Below, piece by piece: positions 45,225 to 53,184 of a stretch of DNA of 64,000 bases; the stretch's first letter is position 1, and each line of letters starts with the position of its first letter. Both the position numbers and the translations under genes were made by a program. Below the pieces are notes generated by a model. The model searched no databases. It was not told where the DNA came from and worked only from the letters and a program-made list of their open reading frames with translations. This stretch comes from Ferrimonas sp. YFM (GTDB taxonomy: Bacteria; Pseudomonadota; Gammaproteobacteria; Enterobacterales; Shewanellaceae), in the NCBI RefSeq assembly GCF_030296015.1, contig NZ_AP027368.1, forward strand, positions 2,666,001-2,730,000. Reading direction: 5' to 3'.

Positions 45225-46238
45225 TTAGTTAACCCGTTCCTTTTCTACAGTCGACTCAATGATGCCCTTAGCCTTCTCGAAGAAAGCTTCGGCTTCCTCA
45301 GGTGTTTCTGATTGCTTGATTCTCTGTTGGTACTCAGACTCAATGTCGCATAAAAAGTAACTGGTGCTCATCTGCAAAGTTAACCCTTTAGTCGACTTCC
45401 AGCGAAACGCACTCAACCCTTTGCAGTGACGCACTTGAGCTGACCTTAACTTCCATAGGTCGGGAACTCTAGGCTTAAGAGACAACACCTCGAATTTAGA
45501 GTGCAGTCCATTAACTTGCTTCTCTTTCTTCGTCAGGACAGGAGTGAAGGTTCTACCGTTGCTCTTAGCTAACCTGTAGAACAATTGATCGACTAAATGA
45601 ATCATCCCCATACGCAAAACAGCAGAGACAGTCGCCGTATCATGGCCTTCACGAGCATCCCACTCAGGCAACCCACATAATAATGACTGGATGACAGGCT
45701 CACGAATACGTTTGGTCTCGTAGGCAATAAAGTCCTTACCTTCATCAATGTATCCGCGAGAGTGCTGCTGGTACTTCCTGTCGGCATCTTCTTCTAGGAC
45801 ATACCTTAAAGTCGCATACGCATCAGCCACGGTTAACCCTTGGCCCTCATCGTAAGACTCAATGTCCTCAAGCTTTTCTCTCTTCTCTGCTGTGTTGAAC
45901 GGAGCAAAAACCAGCGTGAGATTATCTTCGTCATCGCAATCATCATCACCATCATCGAAACTGTATAGGGGCACCGCAGCATTTACGCCATTGTGCCGCA
46001 CCAGCTTAATAAAGCCCCTAGCCTCTTGCTTACGCAGTTCTCTGTTCAAGTTACTGGTAGTTTGACCTACCTCTTGCGCCAACTTGTTTACCGCAACCGG
46101 TTCTCCGAAATCGCTATACATGTAGTGCAACTGATACAGGTAGCTAGCCTGTTTAAAAGTCAGGCGGTGTTCTTCTAGTCCAATAAATTTGAGGTCGTTG
46201 TCCACTAAGGTCTCTCTTCTGAAATTGTCGTTAACCAA
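45225..46238 (-). CDS. Winged-helix DNA-binding protein, possible replication or control protein
   Basis: 337 residues. The N-terminal 90 residues form a MarR-like winged helix (FKQASYLYQLHYMYSDFGEP, KLAQEVGQTTSNLNRELRKQ, then RGFIKLVRH), followed by an acidic linker (DDGDDDCDDED) and an unknown C-terminal domain. The start is uncertain: TTG at 46238 is the longest, and a GTG at 46203 is also possible. It is the only sizeable DNA-binding candidate transcribed leftward in the middle of the element. It may be a replication initiator or a master regulator. Confidence 0.6.
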   Translation of the reverse strand: MVNDNFRRETLVDNDLKFIGLEEHRLTFKQASYLYQLHYMYSDFGEPVAVNKLAQEVGQTTSNLNRELRKQEARGFIKLVRHNGVNAAVPLYSFDDGDDDCDDEDNLTLVFAPFNTAEKREKLEDIESYDEGQGLTVADAYATLRYVLEEDADRKYQQHSRGYIDEGKDFIAYETKRIREPVIQSLLCGLPEWDAREGHDTATVSAVLRMGMIHLVDQLFYRLAKSNGRTFTPVLTKKEKQVNGLHSKFEVLSLKPRVPDLWKLRSAQVRHCKGLSAFRWKSTKGLTLQMSTSYFLCDIESEYQQRIKQSETPEEAEAFFEKAKGIIESTVEKERVN

Positions 46239-46470
46239 ATAATGATTCCGTGACCACGCAGAGAATCATCGCATACTAAGGGCAGGTTTTATAGAAGAGA
46301 ACAAAACGATCCCCTAAGGATCACTACGCATGGACGAAAAGTAACCAGAAGAACTAGAGCTGCCCGTCACACAATTAATTCCCCTTGCCTGTAAGCGAGC
46401 AAACGTCCCTCCCCTGCTCGTGATGCCCTGCTTTCAGCAGGACTATCAGCCTTCACCTGGAACAAACCCG

Positions 46471-46581
46471 ATGCTTACCTTTTATGTTGATGACCGAGGC
46501 AAGGTCTACTTCACCTACGATGATCCTGCAGACGCTGAGAGCAACTCTCAGCCCAAGGAGAACAAGGCACCAGCCGAGTAA
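46471..46581 (+). CDS. Small acidic protein (36 aa), tentative
   Basis: ATG 46471 opens MLTFYVDDRGKVYFTYDDPA with an acidic, Pro-rich end and a TAA at 46579. The strand-like start looks protein-like, but the ribosome site is weak. No family. Confidence 0.4.
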   Translation: MLTFYVDDRGKVYFTYDDPADAESNSQPKENKAPAE

Positions 46582-46780
46582 CCACAGTCCTCTAATCGAT
46601 ACCCCTCCCCTAAGACAGAACCAAGTCTGTCACTCCCTCACCGAGCAACCCAGCTCACTCCCTCCAACACTGACTACTCATTCACAAGCTCATCCATTGC
46701 CGTCAACCGCTGGTCTTTTAAAGGTTAGTGGGCGGTTGATGGATGGGTCTTTGGGTGAGCTTCTGAATAGGAAAGACCTA

Positions 46781-47485
46781 ATGATTAACGTAACTCTCAC
46801 CTTCAATGAAATCACCGCAACCATCAGCTCCAACGAGCACGGCATGTTTGACCTCAACGAGGTGCATTCCCACTGGCTCTCTGGCATTGAGGCCAAGCGG
46901 CCTAACCGCTGGGTTCGTACAGCCGTAGCGCGTGACCTGATGTGCACAAAAAACGCCCAGACGCCAAAACTGGCGTCTGAACAAAAATTACTCTCTTTAG
47001 ATAACGGCGGCAGTAGAAGCACCAAGACCTATGTTGCCGACCAAGATGCTCTTATCTCGTATGCCATGTGGGCAGACAAGCAGTTCCACCGCAAGGTACT
47101 AAAAGCCTTCCGGCAGTTAGCTAACAACGATGCCGCTGGAGCCATGAAGACAGCCCAATCAGCTATGACTGTAGAAGCGCGTGAGAAGCTCCGTGTAGAC
47201 AGCAAGAGCTTTAGCGATGCCATCAGCAAGGCTCAAGATAATGAGCAACTGAGCGCCTCCCATGGCTTTGTGCATGTGCGCAACCTAGCGGCCAAAGCGG
47301 TTACCGGGTTTGGTACTGTTGCCGCCTTCAGGCAACGCCATGGAGGTCTCACTCCTCGCGAGTACTACGCAGCTAACGATGACTGGGCCAAGCTCATGGA
47401 GCTAGGTAATGCCGAGGCCAAGATTGAGGCACTGCTTCAAGCTGGCATGGACTATCAGGGAATCAAAGGTCTGCTGGCTGCATAA
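46781..47485 (+). CDS. KilA-N domain protein, copy 1
   Basis: 234 residues from ATG 46781 with AGGA upstream. The N-terminal domain (VTLTFNEITATISSNEHGMF, DLNEVHSHWLSG) is KilA-N-like and ends with DALISYAMWADKQFHRKVLK. The C-terminal half (LSASHGFVHVRNLAAKA, GGLTPREYYAAND) may be a second DNA-binding or dimer region. KilA-N proteins are common phage DNA-binding or antirepressor-like factors. First of three related copies in a row. Confidence 0.8.
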   Translation: MINVTLTFNEITATISSNEHGMFDLNEVHSHWLSGIEAKRPNRWVRTAVARDLMCTKNAQTPKLASEQKLLSLDNGGSRSTKTYVADQDALISYAMWADKQFHRKVLKAFRQLANNDAAGAMKTAQSAMTVEAREKLRVDSKSFSDAISKAQDNEQLSASHGFVHVRNLAAKAVTGFGTVAAFRQRHGGLTPREYYAANDDWAKLMELGNAEAKIEALLQAGMDYQGIKGLLAA

Positions 47486-47544
47486 GTTGAGCAGCGTCCA
47501 GCTTGTGAACAAACTGCGTAAATGCAGGTTGCTGAATTTATAGG

Positions 47545-47829
47545 CGCACCTTTAATAACAAGACCGCCGCCATCGTTGCCAATGAGGGCGGCATGTTTGA
47601 CCTGAACGATGTGCATCGGGCCTTCGGTCTCCCTAAGACCAAGCTCCCGCACCAGTGGCGACACCGTGTTCGCACCGATTTTGCCGAGAGCGCAGAATTG
47701 CGCGCTGGGACAACCACCAACGGGGCGCTACAGGTTCACCACACTTGGGCCTCCGAGGATGCCCTGTACGCCTACGCCATGTGGTGCGACACCAAGTTCT
47801 ACCGAGCGGTGGTCAAGGCATTCCTTTAG
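47545..47829 (+). pseudogene. KilA-N domain protein, copy 2, truncated
   Basis: Reads TFNNKTAAIVANEGGMFDLN then a KilA-N domain ending AYAMWCDTKFYRAVVKAF and a stop. The start region is broken: an in-frame TGA lies at 47533 and no start codon precedes the conserved first strand. The C-terminal domain seen in the flanking copies is missing. A short product from ATG 47593 could still be made. Confidence 0.65.
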
Positions 47830-47913
47830 CCCCCACCTTCAACTCAAACCAAACCTATTTCTTCATCCAATCGCCCAACTCAGGGCACAAGTAGCTATCC
47901 AAAAGGAAACCCC

Positions 47914-48579
47914 ATGAAAACCGTAACTTTGACTTTCAACAACGTAACTTCCGAGATCTCCTCTAACGCACAAGGCATGTTTGACTTGACACAAATTTGG
48001 CTGACTTGGATGGGTGGAGACTCCGCCAAAAGCCCTAGTGAATTCAGTACTGATTGCCCTAAGGGAGTTTCGCTGATTCAGGAATCTCAAATCATGCCCA
48101 GCCCAGTAGAGCCAAGTCAATTAACTGGAACTCTTGGTGCCCTTTACGCCTACGCCATGTGGTGTGATGCGGAGTTCTACGCCATCGTTGCCCAAGCCTT
48201 CCGAGACCTTGCAGACCGTGAATTGGATAACGCAGACAGAGCAGCTTCCTCTGTCGTTCACAAGCACACTCAACGTGTTGTTGAGCTCTACCGCATGAAC
48301 AACGGTAACGACATGGAGTATCTGAAAGTTTTGGTCAAAGCCATGGCTAAAGACAGCAAGGCAATTCGACATTTTCTTCTTAGCATCGACAAGCAACTTG
48401 CAGCGGAAGAGTCGCCCCCTCGTTGGAACTTTTGGTCTGATGCCAACGACCTTATGGAAGCAACGGAATTTGCCTATCGGAGGTCTTGCTCCAGCGAAAC
48501 TTTCGATCTATCCAAGTATTACGGATACGAGCAAAACATTGTGATGTGCAAAGACATGCTGGGTAAGCTGGAAGAGTAG
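47914..48579 (+). CDS. KilA-N domain protein, copy 3
   Basis: 221 residues from ATG 47914, with AAAGGA seven bases upstream. Starts MKTVTLTFNNVTSEISSNAQ then GMFDLTQIW, and keeps ALYAYAMWCDAEFYAIVAQA. The middle of the KilA-N domain (residues 30-65) is changed compared with copy 1. The C-terminal region is different (VVELYRMNNGNDMEYLKVLV), so the copies share only the N-terminal module. Confidence 0.75.
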   Translation: MKTVTLTFNNVTSEISSNAQGMFDLTQIWLTWMGGDSAKSPSEFSTDCPKGVSLIQESQIMPSPVEPSQLTGTLGALYAYAMWCDAEFYAIVAQAFRDLADRELDNADRAASSVVHKHTQRVVELYRMNNGNDMEYLKVLVKAMAKDSKAIRHFLLSIDKQLAAEESPPRWNFWSDANDLMEATEFAYRRSCSSETFDLSKYYGYEQNIVMCKDMLGKLEE

Positions 48580-48586
48580 CCAGCCC

Positions 48587-48775
48587 TTAGAACTCCCCAA
48601 TCCAACAGCCACAATGGAGGTCTATCACAGGCTGCCCCCTCAGGGCTGCTAGTCTCGCCCTCCGTCTTCCGCTGGTAACCCACCGCTTCACCTTGGGCAC
48701 TGCGTCCCAATTGAGTAGCTCATGGCGCTCAATCTCAGGTAACACGAAGTCTTCTACTAGCACTGTTTGATCCAC
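48587..48775 (-). CDS. Small unknown protein (62 aa), possible excisionase-like
   Basis: GTG start at 48775 with GAGGAT seven bases upstream. The sequence FVLPEIERHELLNWDAVPKV, KRWVTSGRRRARLAALRG is basic and helical and could be a small DNA-binding fold such as a recombination directionality factor. This is inference from size and charge only. It faces the KilA-N set. Confidence 0.45.
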   Translation of the reverse strand: MDQTVLVEDFVLPEIERHELLNWDAVPKVKRWVTSGRRRARLAALRGQPVIDLHCGCWIGEF

Positions 48776-48837
48776 TGCAAATCCTCTCTGCCGATTGATT
48801 GGTCGCGCACCTTAGCGCAACGGCCAGAGGATTTGTG

Positions 48838-48954
48838 ATGCTCCTAACTGTAGGAATTTTGATCTGTTGGCTAGGTCACCCTTTCGGGCCTGATAGCCCT
48901 CCAACCGTCTACCGAATGAACACCCATGAAGAACCGAATTTCTCAAACCTCTAG
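48838..48954 (+). CDS. Very small hydrophobic ORF (38 aa), tentative
   Basis: ATG 48838 follows AGAGG at seven-base spacing and opens MLLTVGILICWLGHPFGP, a short membrane-like start. It ends at TAG 48952-48954, overlapping the next small frame. Weak candidate. Confidence 0.3.
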   Translation: MLLTVGILICWLGHPFGPDSPPTVYRMNTHEEPNFSNL

Positions 48955-49000
48955 ACGCCGCTGGTTCGCTAAGAGCAAGTGGCGCAAGAGGCTCTACTAA
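48926..49000 (+). CDS. Very small basic peptide ORF (24 aa), tentative
   Basis: ATG 48926 to TAA 48998-49000 reads MKNRISQTSRRRWFAKSKWR then KRLY, strongly basic. It lies just before the coiled-coil gene. Too short to prove, but the composition is unlike random sequence. Confidence 0.3.
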   Translation: MKNRISQTSRRRWFAKSKWRKRLY

Positions 49001-49037
49001 CCCCACCAATCCAACCACTAACCACAGGAAACACACC

Positions 49038-49784
49038 ATGAAAGACCAAATGAACCAAGAACTGAAAGACTGGCAAGCAGGCATTGAGGCTGCGCTTGTA
49101 GAGCTGATGGCCTCCCGCTTTGATAGTCCAAACCTCAGCCATGAACAGCGCAGAGACTTTGCCCGGCGCAACATAACTAAAATCTTCAAGACCAACACCG
49201 CCGAGTACCTAGAAGCTCAGGCAGAGAAGGAGCGACAGGCAGAGCTTAAGCGCCTCTGGAAGACCTTCTGCGATGAACTACAGCAGCGCATCAATGGCGA
49301 GGCAATCAAGTTGCTGAACCACTCAGACCGCCAATGGCAGAAGTGGTTGAAAGAGGCGTGGGAGCAGATTACTGGCGATGACCTGAAAGAGGTCGCGGCT
49401 TGTCCTAAGTACCCCCAGCCCCAGATGCCCCGCATCATGGTATTCAAAGAGTTGGCCCAACGTGAAGAACTGTTGGCCCGTATGGAGGCCCCAGACCTTT
49501 CTGAGATTGAACGCTTAGAGGAGCAGATGGCCGATGCCATCAAGCGTGTCTCTATGGACTCTGATAAGCGCATCGCTAAGACGCAGCAGGAGACCTTGAA
49601 TCGTCACCGTGAGCAAGCAGTAGAGCAGCTCAAAGCTGACAAGCAGCAGCGCATCCGTGAGCAGCGTGAGAGCTATCAGAGCCGCATCTCAAACCTGAGG
49701 TCTGAGGCCATGCGCTACGAGGCCATCAAGGCAGAGCATGAGAGCCTCAAGCAGTACCTTCAGACCCTGCTGAAGGATAGCTAA
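49038..49784 (+). CDS. Coiled-coil protein, candidate capsid scaffold
   Basis: 248 residues, almost entirely helical and charged, with a long C-terminal coiled coil (AIKRVSMDSDKRIAKTQQET, LNRHREQAVEQLKADKQQRI). ATG at 49038 follows AGGAAACACACC. It lies 200 bases before the capsid gene, where T7-like phages carry their scaffolding gene, and it is acidic/basic mixed as scaffolds are. No direct likeness to T7 gp9 is claimed, so the role is positional inference. Confidence 0.55.
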   Translation: MKDQMNQELKDWQAGIEAALVELMASRFDSPNLSHEQRRDFARRNITKIFKTNTAEYLEAQAEKERQAELKRLWKTFCDELQQRINGEAIKLLNHSDRQWQKWLKEAWEQITGDDLKEVAACPKYPQPQMPRIMVFKELAQREELLARMEAPDLSEIERLEEQMADAIKRVSMDSDKRIAKTQQETLNRHREQAVEQLKADKQQRIREQRESYQSRISNLRSEAMRYEAIKAEHESLKQYLQTLLKDS

Positions 49785-49984
49785 ACCACCTTTCTATACT
49801 CCCCCCTCCCATCCTGAGGAACCTCCTCGCTGGCCGCAGGTAAGCACCGCACACAGAACGCTTACCCGTGGCTCCACGATGACAGAGAGCAATTCCCTGT
49901 CCTTCCCCCTAAATCCCCAACAGACCTACTCAGAGCGTGGCTGAGTGCGTCTGTGTGTGCGCCTTCCATGGAGCATCCCACCTA

Positions 49985-51010
49985 ATGACATTCCCCCTAG
50001 ACCAGACGGTTACCCGGCTGGGCCAAAACCAAAACGTTGGCAGTCCTCGTGCCCTCTTCCTCAAGAAGTTTGCTGGCGAGGTGCTGACCCAATTCAGACC
50101 CAACTGCTTGGGCCTTCAGTTAACCCGTGTACGGAACATCACTGAAGGCAGAGCTGCCACCTTCCCTCTGATTGGCCGCACGGGAGCCAAGTACCACAAG
50201 CCAGGTCAATTGGTGCAGGGAGACAAGATCCCCCAAACCGAAATCACCGTGACCATCGATGATTTTGCCATCTCCCCTGTATTCATCTCTGAGATTGATG
50301 AGGCAATGAATCACTATGAGGTGCGCTCTCAGTACACCAAGGAGTGCTCTGATGCACTGGCAGAGCTGGTAGACCGCAACATCTTCCGCATGGTCGCGAA
50401 GGTTGGCCTAGTTGGTAACCGAGCTGAGGCTGATACCGCTGGTGCCGTAACGCTCCCTGATGACACCTTTGTTGCTCCCTTCACTCTGGGGGCTGGCAAG
50501 GAGCTGGATGGTAACTCTCTGGTTGATGCCCTTTACAAGGTGCGTACCCGCTTTCGCAGAGCCAACATGACCCATGAGATTGTGGCCGTATTCGCCCCTG
50601 AGCAATTTGAGGCTCTAGTGAATGTCTCTGGGAAAGCCGGAAACATGGCGTGGATAAACAGAGACTTTACTGACAGCACCCAAAGTACTGAAGCCGGTTC
50701 TATGAAGATCGCAGGTATCACCATCTATGAGTCCAACAACCTACCCAAGAGCAACGAGTCTGCTGGTATCAACGACCCTGAACCATTGGCCTCTGAGTCT
50801 GGCCGTACTGCTGCCTATCGGGGCGATTACAGCCGAATTGTGGGCCTTGTGTTCGCTAAGGACTGTGTAGCCACAGTGAAGCTGAAAGACATCGCTATCG
50901 TCCACGAGGATGAACCCTTGCGACTGGGCCACACCATCATGGCCAAGATGGCCGTAGGTCATAACATCCTGCGCCACCAGTGCGCCTGTGCCATCCTCCG
51001 GGCGGCATAA
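49985..51010 (+). CDS. Major capsid protein, T7 gp10 type
   Basis: 341 residues from ATG 49985; a GTG at 49937 is in frame. It matches the podoviral T7-like capsid in order: FLKKFAGEVLTQF, ITEGRAATFPLIGRTGAKYH, the signature EIDEAMNHYEVRSQYT, MKIAGITIYESNNLP, and the end VATVKLKDIAIVHEDEPLRL then IMAKMAVGH. This is the HK97-fold shell protein of autographivirus-like phages. No portal, terminase or tail gene accompanies it. It may build a small satellite capsid or be mixed into a helper's capsid. Confidence 0.9.
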   Translation: MTFPLDQTVTRLGQNQNVGSPRALFLKKFAGEVLTQFRPNCLGLQLTRVRNITEGRAATFPLIGRTGAKYHKPGQLVQGDKIPQTEITVTIDDFAISPVFISEIDEAMNHYEVRSQYTKECSDALAELVDRNIFRMVAKVGLVGNRAEADTAGAVTLPDDTFVAPFTLGAGKELDGNSLVDALYKVRTRFRRANMTHEIVAVFAPEQFEALVNVSGKAGNMAWINRDFTDSTQSTEAGSMKIAGITIYESNNLPKSNESAGINDPEPLASESGRTAAYRGDYSRIVGLVFAKDCVATVKLKDIAIVHEDEPLRLGHTIMAKMAVGHNILRHQCACAILRAA

Positions 51011-51102
51011 AACCACCAGTAAGCAGCAGGGCTACAGGGAGCAATCCCTTGGCCCTGTTGGCTTTTCCAATTAGACATAGAAACGAATAGGAGACCGAGC
51101 TA

Positions 51103-51354
51103 ATGCTCAGATACGAAATGAATGCCTCAGGTGAGCTACTGGTGAGCCGAGGATCTCAGATACACGTAGACGGCCACTGTATCAACGCTGAGGAAGTCGA
51201 GGCGTACATGAAGGCCAGTGGCCTAGCCAACCCGACACAGGCCGTACAGGCGGTGCTGGGAGTGTCTGCTGTGGCCATCAGTTACAGCGGGGAGCCGCAG
51301 GTTTCACAGGAGCGGTATCACTCAGAGCAGGAGGTTGTTCTGGGTGGGCTTTAG
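51103..51354 (+). CDS. Small unknown protein after the capsid gene
   Basis: 83 residues, ATG 51103 after AGGAG. Reads MLRYEMNASGELLVSRGSQI and EVEAYMKASGLANPTQAVQA. No family is recognised. In T7-like phages the gene after the capsid is a tail tube protein of about 200 residues; this is much smaller and not alike. Confidence 0.55.
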   Translation: MLRYEMNASGELLVSRGSQIHVDGHCINAEEVEAYMKASGLANPTQAVQAVLGVSAVAISYSGEPQVSQERYHSEQEVVLGGL

Positions 51355-51467
51355 GTGAGACTGAAAGGGAGCTAGGGGTAGCTCCCTGTTAGCTTCTTCA
51401 AACAGTTCAGTTGGTTATGTTGGCTTTGGTATCATGTGCCTCTCGATAGTGAACAGGCAGAGGAAGC

Positions 51468-52058
51468 ATGAACGACCAAATAGCACTGAGGCTCACCCAG
51501 ATTGGTGAGCAGATTCTCAAGCAGCAGCAGGTATTAGCTCAGGCTACCGAGTGGGGGCCAAGGGATGTTGTTCAAGCAATTACTGCGGCCGCTGCGCTCG
51601 TAGTACCGCTGGCGCTTCTATGGTTTCAAGAGAGGAAAGACAAACGCAGGGCTTTAGCTAATGCACAGAGAGCTGCGGTGCGCTCTATGCTGCAAGCGGA
51701 TCAACTCCTCAATGAAGCATCATGGCACCTCGGGAGGGTTGGCGGGGCATACTACAACGGCAATACAGATGCGCTCCATCAACGAGTGGATGAACTCGAT
51801 GGGATGGTTACTGAGAGGCTTCAGGCTATAGCCGACCTACTTACCGAAAATCACATTGCAGACGACAACGTCATGCAAGCCTACGTCGACTACAGGCGTT
51901 CGATGAAAGCGCTTATTCCATCTCTAGCGGAAGACTTCGGACAAAAGAAGGCTCTGGATGTTAAGGCTCAGGCGTTACAGTTAACGAAGACCACTAGGCA
52001 GTTTGTTGATGTCTTAAAGGCTAACGCCAAGAGACACCGCCCAGTGTCTTCGTTTTGA
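51468..52058 (+). CDS. Unknown membrane-anchored helical protein
   Basis: 196 residues, ATG 51468 after AGAGGAAGC. A helical N-terminus is followed by one membrane segment (AITAAAALVVPLALLWF) and then a long charged helical domain. The topology is like small phage or satellite membrane proteins. Function unknown. Confidence 0.6.
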   Translation: MNDQIALRLTQIGEQILKQQQVLAQATEWGPRDVVQAITAAAALVVPLALLWFQERKDKRRALANAQRAAVRSMLQADQLLNEASWHLGRVGGAYYNGNTDALHQRVDELDGMVTERLQAIADLLTENHIADDNVMQAYVDYRRSMKALIPSLAEDFGQKKALDVKAQALQLTKTTRQFVDVLKANAKRHRPVSSF

Positions 52059-52115
52059 GTTTCCCCTAGCTCAGTAGGAGATTGCGACAGAACACTTGCG
52101 GGCAACAGCAGCAAC

Positions 52116-52412
52116 TTAAACCTTAGGCATAGAGCACCTAGAGTCGAACAAGTGCCTGTGTTCGATGATAAACAGCTCGTTGTCATCAAAATCTGAGTTA
52201 CTTGCCAACCCAACGGCAGTGTTGATTAACTCCGTCTTATGGGTTTCAAAATTTGTCAACCCTTGCTCTTCGCTGTCGCGAGTACGAAAGTAATCATTCA
52301 ATGTATGTAGCTTGACTTGAAATCGAGCATAGCGTCCATCACTTGCTCGAAGCCTAAACCTAAGACTGTCAGTATCTTTATCCAACCACCGATCGATAAA
52401 TCTCCAAAACAT
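52116..52412 (-). CDS. Small unknown protein on the leftward strand
   Basis: 98 residues, ATG 52412 with AAGGAG nine bases upstream. Opens MFWRFIDRWLDKDTDSLRFR, with acidic helices at the end. It is downstream of the small membrane gene by 20 bases, so the two form a leftward pair at the right edge of the element, a usual place for cargo genes. Confidence 0.55.
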   Translation of the reverse strand: MFWRFIDRWLDKDTDSLRFRLRASDGRYARFQVKLHTLNDYFRTRDSEEQGLTNFETHKTELINTAVGLASNSDFDDNELFIIEHRHLFDSRCSMPKV

Positions 52413-52431
52413 AACACATCACTCCTTGTAG

Positions 52432-52656
52432 TTATGTGATAAACCAATCTACTGCCCAAGTGGGCATCCCGAAGAGCAAAGACCAAGCACCTATCAAGGC
52501 CGCAAAGGGAGCTGTAATAGGAAAAAGGGCAACGAAAAACATGAAGAAGCCACCAGCCTTAATTGCGACCCAAAGCCAGAAAAGCCAACCTGCCGGGAAC
52601 AGTACGTATAGAGCAACCAACATCGCACTGTATAAAAATGAAAATAGATTACCCAA
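52432..52656 (-). CDS. Small membrane protein on the leftward strand
   Basis: 74 residues with two to three hydrophobic segments (MLVALYVLFPAGWLFWLWVA, GFFMFFVALFPITAPFAALI). Start is TTG 52656 with AGGA seven bases upstream. Pairs with the gene at 52116. Membrane-active cargo (exclusion or defence) is possible but unproven. Confidence 0.5.
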   Translation of the reverse strand: MGNLFSFLYSAMLVALYVLFPAGWLFWLWVAIKAGGFFMFFVALFPITAPFAALIGAWSLLFGMPTWAVDWFIT

Positions 52657-53095
52657 AGCACTGTCCTTTTAATCAAACGCCATGTCTTATTCCCTATGAG
52701 CCTAACTATAGTTCATTTCTTGGGCTCTCAGCGATTGAGGCAATAGGTTCCCTTGAGCCTGTACTTGATGTACGGCTCAGGCAGGAGCGTAGCGACTTCA
52801 TCTGTAGCTCACCTTGTCGAGACCTTATCAGTGACCTATGTACCCATGGGGAACGCTGGCAAAACGCATGTAGAGCTGGCGTGTGGTTCGCCAGTACCAT
52901 CAAGTAACCACTGTTTATTCCCCATCGGGGAAGTCCGGCTCAGAGACCGCTCTCAACAAAGCATGCTCGATTGTTCGGTAGCCTTTGGTATTATAGAGGT
53001 TCAATGTTAGTCACTGCCTGTAACCTCTTGGAAATTGGGCTTTTGTCCACCAACCAATTGCATGGGTGGTAACTGTAGGATAACCATGTGTGACA
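52657..53095. other. Right end of the satellite, no clear gene
   Basis: 439 bases. Plus-strand frames of 85-114 codons overlap each other and show no ribosome site or family likeness. The last 30 bases contain the left attP arm, with ATAACCATG and the TGTGACAT half-site next to the core. Confidence 0.5.
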
Positions 53096-53100
53096 TGGTT
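53096..53100 (+). other. attR core of the satellite
   Basis: TGGTT again, preceded by element sequence TGTGACA and followed by the displaced gapA end GTCCTGATGAACGCCAAG-TAA. The excised circle would carry TGTGACAT-GGTT-ATGTGCACA, a near-perfect dyad centred on GGTT. Confidence 0.75.
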
Positions 53101-53184
53101 GTCCTGATGAACGCCAAGTAAGACGTTTATCCGCTATAAGTTGTGTGTGCAGTAAAAGGTCCGCTTCGGCGGGCCTTTTCTTTT
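53096..53184 (+). pseudogene. Displaced native gapA 3' end and its terminator
   Basis: Continuing from gapA ...NAVV at attL, the bases 53101-53121 restore VLMNAK and TAA. The native terminator follows at 53154-53184 (AAAAGGTCCGC-TTCG-GCGGGCCTTTT, then TTTT). Now cut off from gapA by 14 kb. Confidence 0.75.

Larger units (their letters stand above)
38872..53095. mobile_element. Integrated phage satellite with T7-type capsid gene, in gapA 3' end
   Basis: About 14.2 kb bounded by TGGTT at 38872-38876 and 53096-53100. Contents in order: large serine integrase, SH3-like membrane protein, ArdA-like protein, small resolvase, two tRNAs and a tRNA-like gene, a winged-helix protein, three KilA-N copies, a coiled-coil protein, a T7-like major capsid protein, and small unknown genes. 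Absent are portal, terminase, tail, lysis and RNA polymerase genes. Many short genes, overlapping frames and phage-like families mark it as foreign. A capsid but no packaging or tail genes suggests a satellite that borrows a helper phage; a decayed prophage is the alternative. Confidence 0.85.

Noticed and set aside
38938-53095. Complete podovirus prophage
   Set aside because: No portal, terminase, tail, lysis or RNA polymerase gene could be found; only the capsid gene and a possible scaffold.
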